A stretch of 64,000 nt of DNA from Trichoderma breve. Its lineage: Eukaryota; Ascomycota; Sordariomycetes; Hypocreales; Hypocreaceae. The stretch's first letter is position 1. The number at the start of each line of letters is the position of its first letter. The stretch spans positions 5,704,001 to 5,768,000 of the forward strand of contig NC_079233.1 in NCBI RefSeq assembly GCF_028502605.1. Direction: 5' to 3'. The position numbers and the translations under genes are program-made. Shown in pieces: positions 37,301 to 48,169 of this stretch. Below the pieces are notes generated by a model. The model did no database searches. It was not told the DNA's origin and saw only the letters and a program-made list of their open reading frames with translations.

Positions 37301-38695
37301 TGGCCAGGCTACAACAGGTAAAGAACCAGGGCTTTCCTTTGACTCAGCCTCCTTCTCAGCTCATTTTTTATTGTCTCTGCCGTCATTGGCCCTGCTAGAC
37401 TTTGCATGGACGTTGTATTTACTGCATTACTGCATTCATCTTCCAGCCTCTTCTCTTTTGCTTCTTTGTTGTCTCTTGCTTCAACCGATTTATCCCCAAC
37501 CCCTACCCTCTACCTCTCCGCTTTGCATCCATTGTTTCCAGTCCCCAACACGGATACCCTCCGAATTTCCCAAATCATCATCAGCCCACTTTCCTTTCCG
37601 TCACCTCAACCAATTCTCTCTTTTTCACTTCTGACTCCGCCGCCTTTCCGCTCAGCCTCTCCGCCGCCACTCCAGCCTGCCGATTGGAGCCCACTTTTCT
37701 TTCGAGCTTATGCAAGGTTTTGTCGTTGCGTTTCTAAAAATACTTCGTGGACCCCTGATTGGGCCCTTTTTTCCCTTGTTCCCATTGTCCCAGCGCTATG
37801 ATGCCGCCCTTTTTTTGCTTCCCATCAACACCATCACCGTTATCACGCATACATACAACATCCACGGCCTTGTCCGTTTCCCTAGGACTTTCGCACTCGC
37901 TTATACAGATACGGAACGCAACTTGGTTTCTGCAGCCGTGTGCCAACTTATCACATCTCATTCATCCAAATCCCACCTTTGCGTTCGAACCAGCCCTTCG
38001 TTTTTCCAAATACTTGCCCCAGCTGCACAGAGACCCAATCATGCACCCTCACAAATCCACAGCAGCCTAATTCCTCACGCTGCCAGGCTCATGCAGGCCA
38101 TAGTCTGACATGCCTCACCCCCAGGTACGGGCTACGTAGCCTATAATTTGTAAGGGAAGACCAAAACGTCATGACAGGTCACCTAGAAGCTTCGTGCACA
38201 CCATTTGAGATCTTTGTCACCACCACCGTTACCATGAACAATTTCTCTTTGTACAGGTAGATATTACCTAGCTCCTAAAATGCCGAGCTCATGTTTTGAA
38301 ACAAACTCTTTGTTTGATGCAAAAAAGACCTCCTGCTCCCTTTGAACGCCAATCAAGCCGTATTTGGCCACCACTCTTGAAAAGAAAAAAAAAGCCTCCT
38401 CCAACTCCGGGTCCATCCTTTCTTCCCCCATTGGTGTATTTAGTTTGAATTCGTCATTTCCAATTTTCTCATTACCTGAACCGTCCAAGCCATGCCTACA
38501 AGAGGCTTTCCATCAAACAGCTGGAGTGAGTTCTGTCTTTTTGCCCCGTAAGAAGCTTCGAGTAATCCCCTCAGCTTATCTCTCCTCTTGTCCGTATCAG
38601 TCAATGCGCTATTCCTCTCCGCCGAACGCAGGAATAGACAAACAATCTTCCTAGTATCGCAGTCTTCAGGGTTTGAATGGTAGGTAGTAAAAGAT
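34375..38695. other. 4.3-kb interval between rlmA and taf1
   Basis: The left part is the rlmA promoter and leader, with purine-rich low complexity at about 34826-34866 and CGATG/CTGTCG microsatellites at about 35080-35120. From about 37340 to 38060 the plus strand is strongly pyrimidine-rich and several frames stay open in parallel, a pattern of untranslated leader sequence; no plus-strand gene follows that I can support. A short ATG frame with an apparent donor (ATGCCTCACCCCCAG then GTACGG) lies near 38110. Confidence 0.5.
37340..38060 (+). other. long pyrimidine-rich tract resembling a 5' leader, no gene identified
   Basis: The plus strand is dominated by C and T across about 700 bp and lacks a clear coding sequence. 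Overlapping open frames in all three frames (37371-37634, 37402-37737, 37406-37801, 37710-38108) are expected from the scarcity of stop codons in CT-rich DNA. Similar tracts precede real genes elsewhere in the window (8675 and 30601). A non-coding or very small-protein transcript is possible. Confidence 0.35.
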
Positions 38696-41600
38696 TTAGA
38701 TCGGTGATCCTGCGCCTCCCGCGGGGGCATTGTAGTTACCAAAGCCGCCGTGCTCCGAAGCGCCGTTGTCCGCCTTCATCGTGCCGTTAAGCAAAGGACA
38801 TAGTCTTGGGTAGCGTAAAGTTAGCAAAAATAGAATCTTTTTGCGGGGAAAACAATGAGAGTATAAAAACGGAAAAGGCAAGGTTGCACAGAGGAAAAGT
38901 GGGAGGATCACAGGTCTCATCAGCCTGGGGGATTGTGGCTAATGAGACCTGCCAGCTGCAGCTCTCCACCACGCCCGGTCAGGGAAGCCTTGCGCCTTTT
39001 CTCTCTCTTCTCTGTCTTGACGAGCTTTTTGCTGCAACTCTCGCTTGAGTACTTGCAGTTTCTCATTTTCCTCGCGAAGCGCTTGCTCCCTTTCTAGCTC
39101 TTCCTGCGTTTTAGCTGGCTCCTTTTCCCTGCCCTTCTTGCTGCTTTTCTGCTTGGCCTGGCTTGCCCGTAGTTGTTTTCTCGCTTGAGCATCTGACTGA
39201 TGCAGCTTTCGGGATAGGAGGGTTGCTTTCCTTCTCCTCTTCCTTTTGGCGCTACTGGCACCATCTTCCGCCTCCTGGGCATGATGCCACCAATCAAACA
39301 ACGCACGAGGGGGTGGTGAGATGGGGGGTGAAGGTGAACAAGTAGGAATTACCGTACTTTTTGTTAGTCTTGATGTGTCCGACCTGTCCACAATTGGCAC
39401 ACTTGCGGGTGGTTCCTGTAGGGATCTTATCGGCTCCAGGAGACCCGGCGTCGCCGGCGCTGGCTTTCTGATGTAGCTCTTTCTGCTGTTCTCGAGCTTG
39501 GCGTCGAGCCTTGTTTTTCTCCAGTCGCTCGAGTTCCTTTTTGATCCTGCGCGGCAATGTGAGCAAACTCAGATACTACTAAAAAAAGCAAATCTTCAAC
39601 TGTTGCAAAAGGTATGTCGGCTTACCTAAGGCCCGCAAGACGGTCATGATCGGCATTGCCCGTAGGCCTTGCGCTGTAGATACTGTAGAGAAATATACGT
39701 AAGCTGGCGCTCTAAACTCCAAGCCAATATCTGCCACTGAACCGGGAGATCCTGGTCCATAAGAAGAAGGCCGCCTCTTTACGAAAGACTTAGCAAGCCT
39801 CGACCACCGGTGAAGTGCCCGGACGGAGACGGGCAGCTTCGTCCAAGTGGCGGGCGGCTTTCTGGAAAGGGTTTGAAAGCGAACGATGGCTTTGACGTAC
39901 TCTCTCATTTCCAAGTCGGCCTCAGTTCGCCGCTTGATGTATTGTGAAATGACTACTGGGTCATGAACAACCTCGATCCTCGTCTGCGTCGTGCCGTCTG
40001 GAAGCTCTACTTCTCTCGAGATGCGAATCGCTCGTTTCGGATGACGGCTGGATGATGTGAAGCCGCTGATCTGGCTGTTCCCTTCGTCGAATACGGCCGG
40101 CGTGGCTGCTGACTGAACGTTGAACCTGTCGTCTTCGTCTTCTGTCGTCGCAATATCGTTGATATCGTGTTCTTGGGGGTCCGAGAGGGTGGATTTCTGC
40201 TTGTCCCAGATTTCGCGAATGCCGTCTTCGTACATTGCCTGCTGCTTCTTGACGTTGTATGCGTGTCCGCCGTTAGCCCGTTTCTCACGCTCCATTGCAT
40301 CCGCTGACGTGGCCAAGGGCCCCTGAACTGCTTCTATGTAGCCGCCCTTCATGGAAGTTCTTATGAAACTAAATCCAAGTCCGTGGCCTGTAGGGTCTCC
40401 TTCGCCGTGTAGCTGAAGCATGGCCTTCTGAGCACATGCATCAATGAACGCCTTTGTCGTTTTCCACGGAGCCATTTTATCAGCAAGTGTTTCTTCCTGC
40501 TTCTCAGCAACCTTCTTAGCCCCCTTGACAATTTTGCTGCCTTCGCCATCATCATCTTCGTCGTCGTCGGCATCTATCCCTTGTGCATCATCGTCGATAG
40601 TAGCATTGCGAGGGTCGTAGCCGGCATCCTCAAGTTCCTTGATACCGAGCTGCATGGCATCAAGAAGACACACCTCTTCAGGCTTGATCATGGCACGTAT
40701 GGCATTTTCATCCGGGAGTATTTCTCCGGGCTTGAGGCGCCACATTCCCTTCTCCTTGCTATCTCTGTCGTATTGAAGGAATTCTTTCAATTTCTGTCGA
40801 TTCTGAGTATCCGTAGAGTCCGCAATATGCTTAGTAATGTCGGACAACTGGCAGTTATCTGTTCGGCTGTGTCTAATCATTCTAAAGGCCAGCATCTTCA
40901 TTCGACTCTTTGATGCATTCGTCACGCGCCTACTATGAGGCCCTGGAACGTCCACGGATGGAAAGGTCTGTCCGACAACGTGCATATGGTCAATCTTGTG
41001 TATGTACCACTTAGGGCCACCAATACCAGTCGTGCTGCGGATAATAAGAAAGTCTGTGTTCCGAGGCGTATGCTTAAAAACTGGTGCTCTGTACATTTCG
41101 TTGTGGAGTGTTGGCACAACTTCACCAGGGTCGACAGTACCGAATAGGGAAAATGGCGACCGATCCTCTGGAAGAAGGGTGCGATACTCGCCCAGCTCCA
41201 GCTTCGCAAGCTGATCCTCCTCGTTGCTGTTTTCCTTCCGTCTGTAATAATTGATAAGCCGGCTACCCATTGCGAAGCTGTTTAATACCCGTGGCCTCGG
41301 CTCGCAGTATTCGAAGAGTACGGCGGCTGAGTTATCGCACAAGCTCAAGTCCTTCGATTTAAGGAAGATTTCATGTGCCTTGCCTTTCATCTGCTTTCGC
41401 TTGAAATGCATGGGCTTCTCAAATTTAACGGTGTGTCCCACTGTTTTCTTATAGCGGAAGCGAGGGCGATGATATTCATCCGTTGTTCCACCAAGCTTGA
41501 CTTTGTAATATGGCCATGAAAGCTTGAGGGCGGGCATGCCGTGTTCCACCGAAATGTTTCCGAGAGTAGCTCTGACTTTACTCTGATGGTTTTCTTTCAA

Positions 41601-42899
41601 CAGCTCGTACGCCTCATCGTTGGAGAGATTGAAACGCTGCGAAATATCCCGGCCCATGTTTCCGTTTGCCATGCGCTTCATCTTGGCCTCTTGCCGCGGT
41701 CTCTTGTTGTGATTATATGACTCCGTCTCTAGCAGAAGATGTGGATCGTTAATATCCAGATGAACGCGTTTTGCACCTCGCCGGGTCGCATCTTCAAAGT
41801 TATCGAAAGAGGGAGCCGTATAGCGAGGAATTTCGGGTAAGCCGAGCTGAATAGCTTTGCGTTTCTTCGGGCGAGGTTGGGGGTCATCAGCGATATCCAT
41901 CAGGAACTCTGCATCCCACTCGTCATCTTGCTCAACCTCGTCGATGTGGCGCTTTTGTGATGTTGCGGCTTGTTCTGCAGCCAGCTGTTGAGCCGCAAAG
42001 TTGCTTTCGACAGTGTCGATATGGACATTCCAATCTTCGCATGCCAACTCAATATCACGTAGTGTGAAGCCCATGACAGTTTCTGCATCAGAGTCAAGAT
42101 CAACATCAAACTGTGCAATGTCTTCTTCCCGGCCATCGCTTGCAAGGTTGCAATGTACCAGGCCGTTGACCGCTAATTCGTTTGGCTTCGCCTTCATGGT
42201 TGAGCTTGCTGGCCCAGGAATCCGAAATTGCTTCTCATCATCAGGCGCTAGGTCAAGACTTAATTTGCTCGTCACTAGATACTTGGGTTTCTTAAGTGGC
42301 TTTTTCTCCTTCCAAGTCGCTTTCTTCGGTGGCAATAGTTCGCTCCAGGTAAGAATATGACCTTTCTTGTATGCTGGCCATGTTGCCTTTAACAAGTCTC
42401 CGATCGATTCGGCAGGGGCAGGAATGCCAGGATCCTGGTTGTCGGCACCGTTGAGATGTGGATCTGGGTCAAAATTGATAGCCCCAAAGCTTATGCCTGC
42501 GTCCACCACTTGCGAATCGTCAACTGCCTCGGCGTCGCGAACGTGAGGAGCAGGAGAAGTTGGGCCATCGACGAGATCGATGGGAGAGGAGGGGCCTTCT
42601 CCAAACAGGTCGTCTGCATCGTTGCTAGTGTTTCCGTCATCTGTCAGGGCAGGCACTTCCAGCGATGTAGCTGCGCTAGGCTCTTCTTCGTCTGGTAGGT
42701 CGTCGTCGCTGATATCTTCAAAGTCTTCTGCATCGTCTGCTTTGTTGGTTTGATCGAAAGGCGTATCGTCAAGCTTGAGACCACCGCCAGGGCCGTCCTG
42801 ACTCTGTTCTAGAAGTCGCGCAATCTCACGGTCGTCAGCAGCATCCTGCGCTTTCCAATCTTTCTCGTCAAATGACGAGAACTCGAGTTCCTCGGCCAT
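38696..42899 (-). CDS. taf1: TFIID subunit 1 (TAF1)
   Basis: Four exons, 42899-39901, 39682-39626, 39546-39358 and 38804-38696, give 1117 aa. TAF1 is the scaffold subunit of TFIID, acting with TBP and TAF7 in RNA polymerase II initiation. The N-terminus is acidic (MAEELEFSSFDEKDW, EDISDDDLPDEEE). The central conserved TAF1 region (DUF3591) covers roughly residues 420-960. Fungal TAF1 lacks bromodomains, as here. Splicing gives the conserved ARPTGNADHDRLAGLRRIK, then ELERLEKNKARRQARE and a zinc knuckle CANCGQVGHIKTN with C1068, C1071, H1076 and C1084; the last Cys lies in exon 4 (KLCPLLNG). Intron 1 (218 nt) keeps the upstream frame open. Intron 3 (553 nt) is very large and contains a 130-140 codon open frame. 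The intron 1 acceptor has an in-frame alternative 9 nt downstream. Confidence 0.95.
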
Positions 42900-43682
42900 G
42901 ATCGTGACGCGCTACCTCCCCTCAAAGCGTCCTCCGAGGGGTCTGCAGGCTTCGGAGGGCCTAAATCATGCTTCTGATGGATTGAAAATTGGCGACTGTA
43001 GTATCTGTGCGATCGAAGGAGCGGTAAAGGGCGGGCGCTGAGCAGAGATCTCTTTCTGTGAACTCGAGGTGAGCTTCTGATGTGGTTGTTTGGAGAAAGC
43101 TGGGAGGTGGCGTTTGAGCGCAGCGGCAGAATCCGCTGAGTCATCAATAAGTGGTACGTGCACACGTGTTTCAGCCTAAACTGCCGGTCGGCATGCGGAA
43201 CTGAACAAGCTGCAGCTAAAATTTAGTGCATGTTGAGTTGACTGCTCTTGATGTTAGTCAAAAGTGAGCCCAGAGTAAAATCTTGATGTTCTCAGTTAAA
43301 GGTGAGAGCAAACTTGCGAAGACCATGGAACTGAAATAAGAGCTGAGCCTATTGCAGCCTGAGGTCTCAATAAGACTTGGCCTCAGGCAACTATGCTCTG
43401 ATCGAGCAAGTCACCCCGCTTGCCTTCGTTTTCTCGGGCATTGACCATTTCATGATGGCCTTCCGCAATTACAAGATGCGCAGCACCTTATAGCTGACAT
43501 ATGAGGTAGTGATATAATGATTTCTGCAGGGAATATATTCCCATTCCCATTCTAACACCTTTTTATTTGATCGTCTTTGCGTGCATCTCGTAGTTTTTAA
43601 TATTTTTTTCCCTCGCAATTACAACTGCAAAGGTCAAATCCGCCCTCGAAATGAATTCTCTCCAAACTCCCGTATCAGCTTT
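42900..43682. other. intergenic interval upstream of taf1
   Basis: This is the promoter side of taf1. Minus-strand frames running from taf1 up to 43165 look like 5' leader. Nothing else is seen. Confidence 0.5.
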
Positions 43683-44063
43683 TTAGTCCAACTGCCATAG
43701 GCACCCAGACAATTCTCTGGGTTGTTTTCTCTTCGGCCTTACAATGCAAACAAAGGTGGCGTATATCTTTTCCAAAATCTTTATTTTAAAGAAAGATGAA
43801 ATAGTGCTGCATCGCCAGCCAGTATAAGGTGTGGGTTCAGGCATAAAGACGACTGTTTCGTCAGGGCACACGGTCTTTTGACTATCCTCCCGTCCAAACA
43901 TATCGTCTATGTTCCTAGTCGCTGGCTCGATCTTGGATAAGAAGTACTGAGTTTACCGACAAAAGAAAAGAAAAAAACTGTCACATATAACGAGACTCAC
44001 TTGTTCAAATTTTGAGAGATCCTTCCACACGTTCATGTTCCATCTCGTCGTACGAGGACTCAT
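43683..44063 (-). CDS. candidate small two-exon gene, function unknown
   Basis: Exon 1 (44063-44001) and exon 2 (43946-43683) are joined in phase 0 by a 54-nt intron with a perfect donor (GTGAGT) and acceptor AACTCAG, giving 108 aa. The start is MSPRTTRWNMNVWKDLSKFEQ and exon 2 continues YFLSKIEPATRNIDDMFGRE. The coding frame is also open upstream of the ATG for about 17 more codons (including LKQEALEDTYSTASL) back to a possible acceptor (CGTATAG or TTCTAG), so the real gene may have one more 5' exon. The amino-acid composition looks protein-like (TVCPDETVVFMPEPTPYTGW), but no family is recognised. Against it stand the short length, a basic C-terminus that may be read-through, and the lack of any homology I can name. 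It could be a remnant of a larger gene. Confidence 0.4.
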
Positions 44064-46027
44064 GAGTGACGCTGTAGAATATGTATCCTCAAGAGCTTCT
44101 TGTTTAAGCCTAGAATGCTATACGACCGGGCATCATAGTAAGTACCGATAGTACCGGCAAATAAAAGACTTTTCTTCGCGGCCTGTTTCGACACTTGAAC
44201 TTCACATATATTCACTGGGGTATTGAATAGTCAATTTGGGGGCGTGGATAAGAAGAATCAGGACAACAACAACAAGATGTTCTTTTGGCCGCTACCTTGT
44301 GGCGAGAAGGTAAAATAACAAACAAACAAACGGTGTGAATACGTTGCCAAAGCACTCACACTCTTACCTAGCAACATGTTGTCACAGAGATACATGATTG
44401 CATGCCGGGTAGATGGGATGATTGGTCATAATTAGAACAAGATGGTTGGCGTTTAATCAATTTTTAGGATCCTTCTCTTCAACTTGCTTGAAAGAAATGC
44501 GTCATTCATGTGACTACACTCAGATCACGATTGGCTGGCGATAAGTAACGTGGGAGAGTCCATGACATAAATTTAGATGTGTCATTTCGCTTGGAAACCT
44601 ATCGATTTGATCTATTATAGAAATGATTTAAGGCAAAGACGATAAAGCGGCTATTTTGTTCCCTACTAGGTAGATACCAAGGTTCTTTGTATCTTTCGAT
44701 GGAACCCTGAGATGACGCAGTTGATTTCAAGATGTGGTGCTCCGTAGATGCGGGAGTAATTACGCCGAGAAATCCCCCCGACCACTAACTGGCCCAATCA
44801 CTCGCCTAGATTTTAACCTTATTTCACTCTTGACTCCGCACTCGCCCGACTCCATGCAGGTGCATTTTAGCTGCACAATGACGGGTCGCAAAGTTGTAAG
44901 AGAGAGAAAAAGGAGAAGAAGAACAAAAGGAAGAAGGAAAAGAGGGACATTGCCAAATCATGTGTTAGTGCGGTCCTACCATCTACCCGTAGATATAGAC
45001 AATTGGAAGCTACGCTCTCCTTTCGGAAGGCTGATCAGCGGCTATGGAATTCCAAGGTTCGGGCTGTTTGTTCAACGAGACGGTCAACCGGCCCGCGCCA
45101 CTTGACCGCCTCTTACAACTTCAACTGTTCCAATTCCATGTACTTACTCCATATGGATATCAAAAAGTATCAGAAGCAGAAGGCGGCAATGATCACAGCA
45201 CTGCCACTCAGCGTGGCTTCTTCTCACAGGTGCCTTGAAGCCAGGCTCCCATGGCGACGGAGTTTAGTAAGGAAAGTTCATAGTTAATAAATACGCTGTG
45301 GAGTGATGACCGAGGCCGACACTCCGTACCCTGATGTCTGAGAGGCATTGCGCTCTCCCTGCCGCGGTATATGTACGGCTTTACGTTCGAATAGTTGGCC
45401 ATGGAAATCCGAATCCGCGGGTTTAGAAGCAGTCTCTTCAAGTTGCTTCGTGCCGTCAGTCGGTCAACCCGCAGCGCATAGCGCATCAAAGCAACAAAGC
45501 GGTCGTGCGCGGATCACGGAGGAACCATGACAAATTTGACGCTCTGATGACCCAGAGAGCATCCCACGTTTGGTGATGGCTGTGTGGCAGGGTAAAATAG
45601 CTAGCATGAGTAATGATTGAATGGGTAGCGTATTCAGCGCATCCCGAGCGGATCCGCTCCAAACAGTTCAGCCCGTGTCAAATGAGGTACTTTTCGCGGA
45701 GCGTATTGGGTAGGACTTTGTCGCACAAACAGGCCAAGGCTCTTTGTACCTGCTGAACACTACATGGTAGGTACCTGTTTCGCCGCCAGCCCCTTCTAAG
45801 CCAGCCCCAAACGCCCAGGGCTTTCCTTCTTTGTCCCTGTCCCAGGCTAAGGTAGTTCAGGTTTTTAGTGCAACTGCCTCCATCCAGTTTGTCTTATATA
45901 CCTGGTCGCGGTCTACAGGCAAATCTCGGATCTGTGCTCATCTTCTCTAGCTTTTCTCATTCTCGCACAGCTGCGTGTTTGCATATTTGTATATCCACCA
46001 GCATCGCTTTCATCTTACGAGTTCACC
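44064..46027. other. 2-kb intergenic interval
   Basis: It contains the promoter of the Gly/Ser-rich gene starting at 46028, with a CT-rich leader after about 45,780. The frame at 44734-45105 includes a Lys/Arg-rich low-complexity stretch and is not convincing. No other feature is supported. Confidence 0.5.
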
Positions 46028-46978
46028 ATGAGAATCGATTTCACGCTCCTGTTCGTCACGCTCGTCACCACTGTGACTGCCAGTGCCATCGATGGCTCCC
46101 GGCATGTGGTGAGAGTTGAGGGCATCGCGCAGTCAGAGGAGCACGATCTGTACAAGCGCAAGGGCGGCGGCGGCGGAGGAGGTAGAGGAGGCGGCAGCAG
46201 CGGAGGCAGCAGCGGCGGCAAGGGTGGCAGTTCTGGTGGTAGCAGTGGCAGCGGCGGCAGCAGTGGAAGTGGCAGCAGTGGCAGCAGTGGAAGCAGAGGT
46301 GGAAGTGGAAGCTCGTATGTTCGGCCCTAGGACCCGGTCTTCGTCCATCCGAAGCCTCGTCCACCCTCCCCATCAAAATGATCGCATCGGCGACCTAACA
46401 AAAAAACCAGTGGAAACCGAGCCCCAACCTCCAACGTCGGAGGCACATCTGTGGGTGGAAGCGGCCCCAAGCCGGCATACGGCGGTGGCCGATACTATGG
46501 CGGTGGTGCGACAACTCCCTACCGTGCCGGCGGCACAAGCCCAAGTGGCATTGTCCCGATTGCTCTCCTTGGAGGTGCTGCTGCTCTCGCAGTCTGGCCC
46601 GGAATCTGGCTGTACGGCGCGTACATGTACCCCTATCACCAACCGTACCACTTCCACAATGACTCGAGCGGTCGTAACGAGACGCGAGATGTTCTCTGCG
46701 GATGTGGCACGTACGATGTTTGCAGTTGCGATGACAACAACAACACGGCGTACTATGACAGCCTTATCGGAAATGGCAGCTACGCCGCGCTCAACAAGAG
46801 CGTTGTTAATGTTGCCGACGTCAATGGCACTACGACCCTTCTCATTAATGGCAGCCTTCCAAATGGTACAACAGCCGACGGCCCAGATTCGAGCGCGACT
46901 GGTCTGAGAAACGCTGCTGAGATGTTCGGTTTCTGGCCTGTTGTTGCTGCGGTTCTCGTCACCGTCTTCCTCGCATAA
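46028..46978 (+). CDS. secreted Gly/Ser-rich surface protein with GPI-like C-terminus
   Basis: Two exons, 46028-46314 and 46411-46978, joined over a 96-nt intron (donor GTATGT, branch CTAAC at 46395-46399, acceptor ACCAG), give 284 aa. The signal peptide MRIDFTLLFVTLVTTVTASA is followed by a short propeptide-like segment ending in a Kex2-type KR (LYKRK). A Gly/Ser-only region of about 60 residues comes next and runs through the splice junction. The second half has a conserved-looking block (YGGGRYYGGGATTPYRAGG), a hydrophobic segment (SGIVPIALLGGAAALAVWPG), a Cys cluster (DVLCGCGTYDVCSCDDN) and several N-glycosylation sequons. The hydrophobic end (GFWPVVAAVLVTVFLA) resembles a GPI-attachment signal. 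I believe this belongs to an uncharacterised fungal family (possibly the one named DUF7732), from memory only. A role at the cell surface is inferred. Confidence 0.83.
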
Positions 46979-48169
46979 GAGATGCAAACCCAGGTCTTCG
47001 ATGGCCTCTCTTTCTACAACTACGTTTTCTAGAGTTTGAGGTGTGCTCTTTACCTTTCATGTCTACGTGTATGCTTTCACTTTTTTTTTTTTTTTTTTTT
47101 TTTTTACGATCGATACCATCATGTTTTACGACGAGTTGCCAAAAAAATGTTGGCGGTGATACGGGTTTGGCGCTTCTTCTGGCTTTTTTACCCGCCTCTA
47201 GAGGTAGATGATACACGGCTACCAATAGAGAGGAATCATTTGGAATAATGGTCTGTTGGGCAGTGATTATTAGACTTCGGGCTATCTTCTCGACGAGCTT
47301 ACTGGGGCTTGCATCATGTGGAATAGCAGAGCGGGCTTTTTTAGTGCGGATGTAGTAATTGTAATTGCATATCTAATATCTTAAAAGTGGCAGTGCTTTT
47401 TCAATCTGTACTTTTCTGCAGGGCGACGACCAACAATCGCATTTGTCCACGCCACTAAGAGAGGCATTGCGCGCGACGAGGTGTTCTAGAATCATGATGA
47501 TGCAGTCTTGGGTACAAATCCAGTAGGTGGCAAGATGATATCATCAGATACTCCGAGGTTTCCTGGTAGGTTAGGTGACGGCCATATTCTTGCCAGTAAG
47601 GTTCCACGTTCCCTATTGCCGGACCAACTCGGCGATTGCTTATTACGTCGAATCACACTGCATTAGCGATTCTGCTGCGGAATCTACTGGCGATGGTGAC
47701 GCTTTGAAGCTCTTGGCAACACCAAATCCCCGAAATGGGTGCAAGGCTTTTTTACGGGCTGTTTTATACCGACGCTTTTGATTGGAAATTTTGCGCTGTG
47801 TGGGGAGACTCTTTTTGATATGCACGAAGTAAAAATTCATTTTTACGGGTTGTTAATTTCGAATTATTTCATGACTGCGATTTTTAAAAAAAATTGTCCT
47901 AGAGGTAAAGATGGAAAATGGGAAAGCAGATGGTGATGAATCAATGTCAAGCAAGGCGAGGCTGAGAGCAAACAGAGAACTGCTTAAGTAAAGCCAGCTT
48001 GGCGCGTGACTTTGGCGCGCCGTGCGAATTGATCATGCTTTCACCAGATCCTCTCACATGAACATGAATGCGCATGATAACCGGCTTCAGAGTTGTGTGA
48101 TGCGACTCACTGAATTCCTCTTTAAACACAAGAGTTAATGAGTTACTTCACATCAAATATATTCACACA
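46979..48169. other. intergenic interval
   Basis: The left part is the 3' region of the Gly/Ser-rich gene, with a T25 run at 47081-47105; the right part is the promoter of the ANCHR-like gene. No gene is supported. Confidence 0.5.

Noticed and set aside
39579..39900. Reading taf1 as a single 1106-codon frame without introns
   Set aside because: It would lose the conserved ARPTGNADHDRLAGLR, ELERLEKNKARRQ and zinc-knuckle segments, all of which are restored by canonical splicing.
46116..46907. 263-codon plus-strand frame overlapping the Gly/Ser-rich gene
   Set aside because: It is a shadow frame (Ala/Val repeat from the same GGC/AGC triplets) without a signal peptide, and it ignores the clear intron.
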